Shown here piece by piece: positions 44,392-51,942 of a DNA stretch of 64,000 nucleotides; within the stretch, counting starts at the first letter, position 1, and every line of letters begins with the position of its first letter. Origin of the DNA: a virus. The notes under the pieces were generated by a model that had not been told where the DNA came from, did no database searches, and was given only the letters and a program-made list of their open reading frames with translations. The position numbers were made by a program, and so were the translations under genes. The stretch is taken from positions 109,843 to 173,842 of the IMG/VR virus record IMGVR_UViG_3300020477_001012; one strand, given 5' to 3'.

Positions 44392-45219
44392 CTATATAGT
44401 TATTTCTAATTTTGCGGGATTGCTGTTAGTGTTGTCATAAGATTCAAAACTAACGTAGTTAGTCAGGCCGCCACTGTACGCTCCTGAGTACGCCGCGTTG
44501 TTCAGGTACATGACAATCACTATCGCGTTGCCGGACGACCAGCCGCTGCGGTTGACAATTTCTTGAATTACGTCTTTAAGATCTGGGGATGTAACCTCAC
44601 TGGAGTTGCTTTCTGCTCTCAGTGTGTCGTGGTCCCACAATCCTTCCGCTGCGGTATATAGCCCCGGAACATTGCCGCGCAGATCAGACGCTGACGATGG
44701 GGCCGCCGGATCGTCTTGGTCCAAGGCTCTGATTTTGAAATTAATGTCCGGGTTGACAGCACTACCCACAAACGACATCTTGTACGGTTTGAGGTACGCA
44801 CTCTGGATAGTGGCTCCTTGAGCAGCGGTAATGTTATCAAACCGGAAAAACCCGATGCTGTGATCCCACTCGACTTCCTCCCCCTCATATAGCGCACCTA
44901 TCTGAATGTACGTTCTGCTGGTGTTGAGGGAAGAGGGGCTGAGGGTATTGTTTGTGTAGGACACGTAGCCAGTTGACCCAACTCCGTCATCTCCGTTAGC
45001 AGCCACTGTGTAAGTTGTAGTTGTTTCTGGGGGGGTAAGCCCATTTTCGTCACCGCTATAAAATCTATGGAGTTTCATGCGATTCTCAAGAATACTAGAG
45101 TGGTGAACACCGTCAAGCGAAACACTGACGGGGACAACCTCCGAATTTCCAAGCTGATCGGTGGAAAATACGGAGGAGCCGTGCCTTATGTCATTACCAC
45201 TAATTATTTTTTCAAACAC
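44392..45219 (-). CDS. DNRLRE-like beta-sandwich virion protein, GTG start
   Basis: A 275-residue protein starting with GTG at 45219 (GGGG about 10 bases upstream). Residues 100-275 match the DNRLRE-type beta-sandwich pattern: HSIGFFRFDNITAAQGATI, SAYLKPYKMSF, DVIQEIVNRSGWSSG, IVIVMYLNN, then YVSFESYDN and PAKLEITI at the end. Such domains occur in secreted adhesins and polysaccharide-binding proteins. Residues 1-60 differ and may anchor it to the virion. Likely a decoration or small fibre protein. Confidence 0.7.
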   Translation of the reverse strand: MFEKIISGNDIRHGSSVFSTDQLGNSEVVPVSVSLDGVHHSSILENRMKLHRFYSGDENGLTPPETTTTYTVAANGDDGVGSTGYVSYTNNTLSPSSLNTSRTYIQIGALYEGEEVEWDHSIGFFRFDNITAAQGATIQSAYLKPYKMSFVGSAVNPDINFKIRALDQDDPAAPSSASDLRGNVPGLYTAAEGLWDHDTLRAESNSSEVTSPDLKDVIQEIVNRSGWSSGNAIVIVMYLNNAAYSGAYSGGLTNYVSFESYDNTNSNPAKLEITI

Positions 45220-45236
45220 TGTTATTGTACCCCAAG

Positions 45237-45443
45237 TTAGTCGCTGGTGTCACCAGTGTAATACCTAACATCGTCAAACCGATCTTCATAGCGAGTCTGC
45301 AACGTACCAGAAGGTACGAACTTATTGATCATGGAACCGGAAGCTGCTACGTACTGTCCCGTTTCCCGAACAAAAGTCACAATCCCGCCATTATTAATCG
45401 GGCTTACTGCCGATTTGGCTCTGTTTGTAATTTCGTCAGGCAT
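45237..45443 (-). CDS. Small virion-operon protein of unknown function
   Basis: A 68-residue protein (starts MPDEITNRAK, then GGIVTFVRETGQYVAA and a Tyr/Asp-rich end). No motif recognised. A clear ribosome site (TGGAGA) precedes the ATG and it sits 30 bases after the 1348-residue fibre stop, so it is probably expressed; it may be a fibre adaptor. Confidence 0.6.
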   Translation of the reverse strand: MPDEITNRAKSAVSPINNGGIVTFVRETGQYVAASGSMINKFVPSGTLQTRYEDRFDDVRYYTGDTSD

Positions 45444-45473
45444 TTTTTATCTCCAAAAATTGTTAGTGCCATG

Positions 45474-48400
45474 TTACATTTCTGTCAAAGCGTCAGTTTT
45501 AAACCAATTAGTTCCATTAGTTACTATTAGTCTCCAATCGCTTCCGTCCTTATATAAGGCAACGACTCCTTCTTCTTTGTCTATTTTATATTCTTGATCG
45601 GTTAATGTTGCATGTGTATATGCGTTGGCAGTCGAGCCAGTACCATTGACGTTGAGGGCTACCGGCAATTCCAACCACCCATGTTTATTCACGATAGTAT
45701 TCGCAAGCCCAGCAGAAGTGATAGATGACTGTATCTGGTCAGCCGACTGGGCTGACTGCTTGCGGGTTTTTAGTACAACATCCGTGGAAGACGCGGGATT
45801 TAGAGTCAACGTTGTTGTAAGTAAATCGGTTAAGCCGGGAACATTGCCAATACTTAAATTCTTTGAGGATGTTCCATCGGATCTGCCATGAATAATATCT
45901 GCTATGTCAATATAGCCATCCAAGGCACTCGTCGTCCAAGTAGTTGGGACGACCCTATTGCTCGGATTGATAACCAAGTGATTATCGGTATTGACTTGCA
46001 TTCCAAAACCAGCCCTGTATCCTAAGAAGATAGAGTTCTTGTTTTGGTCTACCCCCGAACCAGCTTCAGCTCCAATAAAGATGCTGTAATCACACCCTGT
46101 GCTAGAAGCTCCAGCCTTGTGTCCTATTACGGTCCCGTAGTCAAGACCCGAGGCCGCTTGACCAGCATGACGACCAATCATTTCGCTAAGCTTGATATCT
46201 TCTGCGTATGTTCCGGCAGAGTGGCCAATGGCGACCGAGTTTTGAATTCCGGTGCCGTGAGCAAAAGCGTTTAACCCAATACCCACTGATTGCTTAAGCC
46301 CACTGCCATATGCTGCGGCGCTCTCTCCCAGATAAACCCCGGTCGTCGCATTAGCGCTCTCTTTGCCCGCATTGACACCAATAAATGTAGTGCTATAATT
46401 ACCTGAAGAAAGAAGACCGGCTTGATAGCCCATCATATTGGCGTGTTGAACATGTTTCGTCCCAGATCCAGCAGCCCAACCCAAAGCAGTATTATGACTA
46501 CCAACAATAGCCCCAAATGCGGCATCTTTTCCAATGGCTATTAAGTAATCGCAACCCGAAGCTTGAAATGCAGCATGATGGCCTATAATATTCACATAGT
46601 GAGAATCTTTTGTAGAAAATCCAGCCCTGTAACCAACCATGGTACTTGAAGAGCTAAGCATAGCACCATACCCAGCCCCGGGACCAACCATAGTCGCGTG
46701 GGGGCAGCCACTGGACTCGTAGCCCGCACTCGGGCCAACCATTGCGGAGTAAAAATTCCCGCTCGCCCGGGAACCCGCGCTTAACCCAGCCATTAGTGAC
46801 ATGTTGCAGCCGCTGGCGCGATATGCTGCATAACGCCCAATCATAACGGAATTAGCACAATCCAGCGAACTATATCCCGCATGGCCGCCAATCATATCTG
46901 CGCCCACGTTGTTATGGGTATTATATCCAGCATTCTGACCTATCATGGTTGAGTCAAAACAGCCAGTCGATAGATGACCAGCACCCGACCCAATCATATT
47001 GGTATAATCACAGCCGCTAGACAATTTCCCAGCATTCTGACCTATCATCACGGTGGAGTCATTACCGCTAGCTCCATACCCAGCAGCCGTACCGATGGCT
47101 ATCCAGTGCGACCCCGTGTCTCCCAGATCAAAAGAATCGCCACCACTAGTGCCTATTCTAATCTGATCATTGTTAAATATCAGGTGCTCTAATTGACCAG
47201 AACCATTAATGTCCATATGGATGGTGTCGTCCACCTTGGTTAAGCCACTACCGGCAGCAGTGCTGCCAACACTAATACCGTCAATTTGAGACTGCATAAC
47301 CCCAGAAAGACCGCTGGGATTCAGCGTAAGCATGTTAGTACTAGCGTCGTAATGCGTACCAACACCACTAACACCACTAATGGTAACTGTTTGGCCACCG
47401 GCAATTAAATCATCAGCAACCCAACCGTCTGTTATATTCCAACCGGCATAAGTAGCGGCATTATCAATATCATAACGGAGAACACCAGACAGGCCGCTGG
47501 GGTTCAGCGTAAGCGTATTAGTGCTGGCATCATAATGGGTGCCTACGCCACTAGCTCCACTAACGGTAAACGTCTGGGCGTTGGCAATATTGTCTCCGGC
47601 GACAGTGCCATCTGTAAATGTCCAGTGTGTATAACTACCCGCAGCGAGTACTGCTGCGTCGGTATATGCCTTGGATACGCCATGAAGATCTTCGGTATAC
47701 CCTGATATGGCAGCGCCGCTAGCTGAATTTACTCGTATTTCACCGAGATTGAAATCACCACTGGCTGAATTAACTCGAATCTCTGTTAAATTAAAGTTAC
47801 CACTGGAGGAGTTGGCTCTTATTTCTGTAAGATTAGACGCTATTTGTGGCGTCAATACCCCGGATAGCCCACTAGCATTAAAGACAAGATGATTAGACGA
47901 GGCGTCATAATGCGTACCGACGCCACTCGCTCCACTAATAATAACCGTTTGGGCGCCACCAATCAAATCACCCGCAACGGTGCCGTCTGTTAGATTCCAA
48001 CCCGCATAAGCAGTAGCATTATCAATCTGATATTGCATAACACCAGACAGGCCGCTAGGATTAATTATAAGTAACCCGCTGTTGCTCGCTGGGTCAGTCG
48101 TGAACTCTGTGTGAATACCACTCACGCCACTAATAGACAGAAGGTATTTAGTATGAATATCACCGGAGGTGGCCGCACTGTCTCCAATCTGGAAAATGTT
48201 TCCGGGGAAAGTTAACCCGCTAACATGAATCTTCTGATCAGTAGTCCATGCGTCCGTAGAGTCTCTCCATGTCCACTTCTTGTCAGTATCAGTAGACTTG
48301 ACGATAATACCAGCATCGTCTACATTGGCGTCATTATAGAGTGCGGTGCCACTCATCGATGCCAACTCAAGATTCTTGTCCCAGATGGTAACAGTACTGC

Positions 48401-49520
48401 TATCTACATATGTCAAATCACCACGAACATCAAGGTTACCACTGATCGTGGCATTTCTCCCAACCACCAAATCTCTAGTAAGCACAGAATCACCAGAGAC
48501 TAAAATATCACCACTGACACTAGCCGCCCCATTGACATCCAATGTGGTTCGCGGGTCATCTATGTTGACACCCAGCCTGTTGTCAGTTTTTAAGAATACG
48601 AGCTGGGGATCATAAGTTACAATACCACTCTCTTTGTATAGAGCAACCGACCCCGCTGGGATAGTAGAAGCATCAATCCCCATGTTGGTATCTTGAACAA
48701 TGTAAAAGTCGCCAAGATCGGGGATGTCACCTGAATTAAGAAGCCTAAATGAGGGATAGTCCGGGGTGCAGCTCCCATCAGCACAACCACTAATTGGGCC
48801 AGCAAAGAAGGTGTTCGTATCTTGCTTCAACAGGGTGATTCTCTGGTCTACAAGACCGCTCAACGCAAACACGGCATTCGATCCGGTTGTGGCATCAAGC
48901 TCATTTCTGACAAAGGGTTCTAGCTGCCTACCACCTGAAGCTACAGTGCCACCAAGTGTGGTTTGCCCACCAGAGAACAAAATTCCAGATCCACCATCCA
49001 AGAAGCCGGAAGCCTGAATTTGTGAATAATCAACGGTACCGCCAATGTCCAAAGCATACTGGGGGTCTGGCTGGGTAATTCCCAGCTTGTCTCCTGACGC
49101 ATTCCAGACCAAGCTGTCGTCATGACACAATATCTGAGAACTACCCCAGAAAGCTAGCCCGCTAGGCTTAGGCTCTTTAAAATCGCCCAGACCGGACGCA
49201 GTGAATACCGCATACTGACCCGGGTACGTAACATAAACTTCTTTAACTCCCGCAGCAAAATCAACAGCATTGTTACTATTAGTACTCCTGAAGGGAAATC
49301 GTACCAAGCTATTGCTGCTACCATCAGGAAGATATTGGCCAGAACCAACTTCATAGTCTGTACCATCAGTCACGGCATAATACAACGCATCGCCAGACTC
49401 ATAGAAATCACCAAAGGCACTAAAGCCCGTGGCGGCCCCGTCTAAACGAAGAGATCCCGTACCTATGGAATGAGATAGCTCTTTAATTCTATCTGATAAT
49501 ACAATTATTTGGTCTGACAT
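45474..49520 (-). CDS. Long trimeric fibre with 17-residue beta-roll repeats
   Basis: A 1348-residue fibre. Residues 1-30 (DQIIVLSDRIKELSHS) resemble a trimeric coiled-coil attachment segment. Residues 30-470 are beta-rich. Residues 470-740 contain about three copies of a 62-residue repeat (AGWNLTDGTVAGDLIGG, then SGVGTHYDAS and LNPSGLSGV). Residues 803-1173 carry about 22 repeats of 17 residues with pattern SxMIGxxAGxxxSGC, a YadA-like left-handed beta roll; seven repeats end with Cys. The C-terminus (residues 1174-1348) is a different beta domain ending NWFKTDALTEM. Such proteins form homotrimeric receptor-binding fibres. AAAGGT precedes the ATG. Confidence 0.85.
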   Translation of the reverse strand: MSDQIIVLSDRIKELSHSIGTGSLRLDGAATGFSAFGDFYESGDALYYAVTDGTDYEVGSGQYLPDGSSNSLVRFPFRSTNSNNAVDFAAGVKEVYVTYPGQYAVFTASGLGDFKEPKPSGLAFWGSSQILCHDDSLVWNASGDKLGITQPDPQYALDIGGTVDYSQIQASGFLDGGSGILFSGGQTTLGGTVASGGRQLEPFVRNELDATTGSNAVFALSGLVDQRITLLKQDTNTFFAGPISGCADGSCTPDYPSFRLLNSGDIPDLGDFYIVQDTNMGIDASTIPAGSVALYKESGIVTYDPQLVFLKTDNRLGVNIDDPRTTLDVNGAASVSGDILVSGDSVLTRDLVVGRNATISGNLDVRGDLTYVDSSTVTIWDKNLELASMSGTALYNDANVDDAGIIVKSTDTDKKWTWRDSTDAWTTDQKIHVSGLTFPGNIFQIGDSAATSGDIHTKYLLSISGVSGIHTEFTTDPASNSGLLIINPSGLSGVMQYQIDNATAYAGWNLTDGTVAGDLIGGAQTVIISGASGVGTHYDASSNHLVFNASGLSGVLTPQIASNLTEIRANSSSGNFNLTEIRVNSASGDFNLGEIRVNSASGAAISGYTEDLHGVSKAYTDAAVLAAGSYTHWTFTDGTVAGDNIANAQTFTVSGASGVGTHYDASTNTLTLNPSGLSGVLRYDIDNAATYAGWNITDGWVADDLIAGGQTVTISGVSGVGTHYDASTNMLTLNPSGLSGVMQSQIDGISVGSTAAGSGLTKVDDTIHMDINGSGQLEHLIFNNDQIRIGTSGGDSFDLGDTGSHWIAIGTAAGYGASGNDSTVMIGQNAGKLSSGCDYTNMIGSGAGHLSTGCFDSTMIGQNAGYNTHNNVGADMIGGHAGYSSLDCANSVMIGRYAAYRASGCNMSLMAGLSAGSRASGNFYSAMVGPSAGYESSGCPHATMVGPGAGYGAMLSSSSTMVGYRAGFSTKDSHYVNIIGHHAAFQASGCDYLIAIGKDAAFGAIVGSHNTALGWAAGSGTKHVQHANMMGYQAGLLSSGNYSTTFIGVNAGKESANATTGVYLGESAAAYGSGLKQSVGIGLNAFAHGTGIQNSVAIGHSAGTYAEDIKLSEMIGRHAGQAASGLDYGTVIGHKAGASSTGCDYSIFIGAEAGSGVDQNKNSIFLGYRAGFGMQVNTDNHLVINPSNRVVPTTWTTSALDGYIDIADIIHGRSDGTSSKNLSIGNVPGLTDLLTTTLTLNPASSTDVVLKTRKQSAQSADQIQSSITSAGLANTIVNKHGWLELPVALNVNGTGSTANAYTHATLTDQEYKIDKEEGVVALYKDGSDWRLIVTNGTNWFKTDALTEM
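45990..47112 (-). repeat. 51-base tandem coding repeats (about 22 copies)
   Basis: Diverged 51-base units coding the 17-residue roll of the fibre protein. Copies differ at the DNA level, but IG followed by two residues and AG recurs in nearly all. Cys codons fall at the last position of seven units (near 46076, 46555, 46708, 46808, 46861, 46958 and 47009). Confidence 0.8.
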
Positions 49521-49538
49521 TTATGTTACCTTTATACA

Positions 49539-50510
49539 TTAAAATGTTGGACTGCCAAACTCATCTAGGATGGCCGGTTGTGTACCAGAGGTCTCAGCAG
49601 GCTCAAAGCCATAAGCTACAAATTGACACATGGCGCTGTCTGTGTACGAGCCGCCTTCATCCCTAATGACATAAGTTACCGACCTCAGCATGGTCTCATC
49701 GTTCCCAGACCTAGCTATGCAGGCGACAGTATTAGTTTCCATGTCGTTGAGAGTGCCGCTAGCGTCGGTGCCGTTAGAGGTACCCATTGCCACAAAATTA
49801 TTGTTATCAAAAGTACCCGAAGCAAACGTAATCTTAAGCTGCCCCTTGGCCTTTTTCGATACACTATGAATGTTGTGCGAAGCGTGAACCACTGGCAGAT
49901 GCCCACCAATCCCGCTAGCATTAAAATAGGCCCAAGCCTTAGCTGTGCCCTTGGCATTTGCTATTGTAGAGTTATCACCAAACTTAAGTGTTCCAGACGT
50001 GAGAATATTTTGAGTTTTGCCGTCTGAAGACCGTGGCTCAAATTTCAAACCAACGTTATCATAACCAGATGCATTAATCCAGTTATTGCCCACTGGAACA
50101 TTACCATTGAGAACATTGTTAGCCTGATCCACACCATCAACATGATAGTACTGAGTGTGTACATGACCAACATCCAAGTTCTTAAGCTGATTGTGATCTA
50201 TGTTGCCTACGCCGGGATATGGCTCCACTTGTAATACGGTGGGGTTGACAGGGGCGTTCGGGAACAAAACACCAGACTCTGCAATAAATCTTCCCTTGGC
50301 TCCAGCCACGGTATCTTTCTTTGCTCGAACGTCATTAAAAAACGGAAATTGAACGTCTGTATCCCCACTCGCAACGATGCGATTAATGGAGAACACCGTA
50401 TCTTCCATATTATGGCGAACATCCTCTGCCGAAATGAGACCGGCGTTGTTGTCCGCCATGTCCGCACTGATGCTGGCGATGAGGTCGCCCGAACTTTTCA
50501 TTGTAGCCAT
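49539..50510 (-). CDS. Tail-fibre or adaptor-type virion protein
   Basis: A 323-residue protein. An N-terminal helix (GDLIASISADMADNNAG, ISAEDVRHNMEDTVFSIN) looks like the anchor of phage fibre proteins. A central loop-rich part contains HNQLKNLDVGHVHTQYYHVDG, a pattern seen in marine phage fibre proteins, here between residues 115 and 140. The C-terminal half is a beta-sandwich (KGQLKITFASGTF, SVTYVIRDEGG, CQFVAYGFEPAET). AAAGGAG is a strong ribosome site. It precedes the beta-roll fibre gene and may connect it to the particle. Confidence 0.65.
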   Translation of the reverse strand: MATMKSSGDLIASISADMADNNAGLISAEDVRHNMEDTVFSINRIVASGDTDVQFPFFNDVRAKKDTVAGAKGRFIAESGVLFPNAPVNPTVLQVEPYPGVGNIDHNQLKNLDVGHVHTQYYHVDGVDQANNVLNGNVPVGNNWINASGYDNVGLKFEPRSSDGKTQNILTSGTLKFGDNSTIANAKGTAKAWAYFNASGIGGHLPVVHASHNIHSVSKKAKGQLKITFASGTFDNNNFVAMGTSNGTDASGTLNDMETNTVACIARSGNDETMLRSVTYVIRDEGGSYTDSAMCQFVAYGFEPAETSGTQPAILDEFGSPTF

Positions 50511-50522
50511 TTAAAATCTCCT

Positions 50523-51041
50523 TTAATAATTAAAATATCCACCAGATCTGTAGTCCGAGTAGTTTCTACTCACAACATCAGAACCGGGGCTATACGGTCC
50601 AAGTATGGACTGTCCAGTCACACTGTTGCCAGCCCGGTACTCTAGCATGGAATGTTCATACTTATCACATAGATCCTTGTACAAAATTGCTAGGGTTTGA
50701 GTCACGCCTCTTAAGTCTATAGCAGAGGGTCCGTCTTTAATGGAGATAGCGTTCCCAGACTCTTTTCGTATTTCACTGCCCACTATAATACAAGCGGCCC
50801 TCAAGCAAACAAGAGAAATAAAGGCTTCATCTCTAGTTCCTGCATCTGTGGGGTCGGGATCTAAATATCCAGTCTCCACATTGATGCTATAAGTATTGCC
50901 AAAATCCACATTCATAATGATAAGCTGCGCAGCAACGAGAATTGAGGTCTCCATCCTGTCTGCGGAAAATGTGTACGCAGAAGGGTCAACATCATTAATA
51001 AGGTGTCGTACAACTGTGGACATCTGGCCTTGCCAAGACAT
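50523..51041 (-). CDS. Probable head-tail connector-like protein
   Basis: A 172-residue, mostly helical protein (VVRHLINDVD, TSILVAAQLIIMNVDFG, EAFISLVCLRAACIIVGSEIR, TLAILYKDLCDKYEHSML) followed by a Gly/Ser/Tyr-rich disordered tail. Helical bundles of this size between capsid and neck genes are typical of connector or adaptor proteins. AGGTGA is the ribosome site, with 8 bases to the preceding gene. Confidence 0.55.
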   Translation of the reverse strand: MSWQGQMSTVVRHLINDVDPSAYTFSADRMETSILVAAQLIIMNVDFGNTYSINVETGYLDPDPTDAGTRDEAFISLVCLRAACIIVGSEIRKESGNAISIKDGPSAIDLRGVTQTLAILYKDLCDKYEHSMLEYRAGNSVTGQSILGPYSPGSDVVSRNYSDYRSGGYFNY

Positions 51042-51049
51042 ATGGTCAC

Positions 51050-51364
51050 CTATAGATTAGTGTGGACTTTAAATGTGTAAACATCTGTAAAATATGTTCC
51101 GCTAGGGATTACCACTTTGGCTTGTAGCTTATAAGTTCCAGCTTGGTCCAAATCTCCAGCGATTGTGTCATAATACATAACCCCCGATATGCCAACGTCA
51201 CGCAGGGTTGCGCTCCTGTTGACAACCGTATCATCAGGTTTTTTAATATTTATCTGATGAGTAGAGGTGCCGGGATCGCCAGATATGTTCACCACATTAC
51301 CATCATCTTTGATAGTAATTAGGAATCTGGTCCCTATGTCATTTTTATGAATTTCGCTGGGCAT
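51050..51364 (-). CDS. BppU-N-terminal-like beta-sandwich protein
   Basis: A 104-residue Ig-like or BppU N-terminal-like domain: RFLITIKDDGNVVNISG, HQINIKKPDDTVVN, then GTYKLQAKVVIPSGTYFTD and VYTFKVHTNL. Domains of this type attach receptor-binding proteins to phage particles. AAGG lies before the ATG. It is the whole protein here, so it probably serves as an attachment or decoration module. Confidence 0.7.
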   Translation of the reverse strand: MPSEIHKNDIGTRFLITIKDDGNVVNISGDPGTSTHQINIKKPDDTVVNRSATLRDVGISGVMYYDTIAGDLDQAGTYKLQAKVVIPSGTYFTDVYTFKVHTNL

Positions 51365-51368
51365 AAGT

Positions 51369-51431
51369 CTACCTTATCAAGCTTATTACGGATTCTCTTT
51401 GGATATTCAGCGTTACTTTGATTATCATCAT
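51369..51431 (-). CDS. Very short candidate ORF
   Basis: Twenty codons (starts MMIIKVTLNIQRES). Its ATG overlaps the stop of the 45-codon ORF as ATGATGA, and GGAG lies 8 bases upstream. It ends 5 bases before the ATG of the BppU-like gene. It may be a leftover or a translational bridge. Confidence 0.3.
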   Translation of the reverse strand: MMIIKVTLNIQRESVISLIR

Positions 51432-51565
51432 GTTTGCAGCTCCAGTGTAATATTTACAGACGGCTGTACTGACAATATAATAGAGAAAATTTCTCCATTA
51501 AACCTATTCTCCATATCAGAGAGGCTGGAGAAGGGCAAATCGCTGAGTGTGGTGCCTAATAACAT
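51428..51565 (-). CDS. Small candidate gene in the 51365-51573 gap
   Basis: A 45-codon ORF (starts MLLGTTLSDLPFSSLSD, ends NITLELQT) filling most of the 209-base gap between two virion genes. It starts 9 bases after the upstream stop; the ribosome site is weak (AGGG). Overlap with the next short ORF and tight packing are typical of phage genes. No homologue recognised. Confidence 0.45.
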   Translation of the reverse strand: MLLGTTLSDLPFSSLSDMENRFNGEIFSIILSVQPSVNITLELQT

Positions 51566-51573
51566 ATTTAGCC

Positions 51574-51864
51574 CTACAGTGCGGGGTCGTTGATATTGAC
51601 AGACGTATTTGCGGCGTCCACGGCGGCTTGTCTGGCCGCATTAAGCTCGTAAGCTGCCACATGCTCAGACAGGAACTGCCTGACTATTCTGTTGGCAAAC
51701 TGAGCCATGGTCTCTGGGTTGTCAATCATCTCATCCACGAGAACTTCCGCATCTGGATCAAAATCGGGGTTAGGAACCTGAGCTGGCCTGCTGTAATTGG
51801 CTGCTATGGCAGTTAAAACTCTGCCAACGTCCGCGTCGTCGATTTCTATCGCAAATTGAGCCAT
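51574..51864 (-). CDS. Small acidic/helical virion-operon protein
   Basis: A 96-residue protein, acidic and helical (MAQFAIEIDDADVGRVLTAI, DEMIDNPETMAQFANRIV, EHVAAYELNAARQAAVDAA). No motif recognised; similar small proteins with an opening like FAIEIDDADV occur among structural genes of other phages. It lies first after a candidate late promoter and has a strong ribosome site (TAGGAG). Confidence 0.65.
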   Translation of the reverse strand: MAQFAIEIDDADVGRVLTAIAANYSRPAQVPNPDFDPDAEVLVDEMIDNPETMAQFANRIVRQFLSEHVAAYELNAARQAAVDAANTSVNINDPAL

Positions 51865-51900
51865 TTTTTATCTCCTAGTTTAAAAGGGTCTTAATCTCCG

Positions 51901-51925
51901 GTTTATTATACACAAAAATAAGTAT
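51901..51925 (-). promoter_or_regulatory. Candidate late promoter, copy 3
   Basis: Minus-strand core TTTTTGTGTATAATAA with TATAAT at 51910-51905, 41 bases from the ATG of the gene at 51864. An ACTTA element precedes the T run as in copy 1. It lies in the 78-base gap after the beta-helix gene. Confidence 0.7.
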
Positions 51926-51942
51926 TTTAGAAGTAAAGGGGG

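Noticed and set aside
45990-47112. Regular repeats that might be taken for a CRISPR array
   Set aside because: Units are 51 bases with no constant repeat and variable spacer pattern; they translate into a continuous 17-residue protein repeat.
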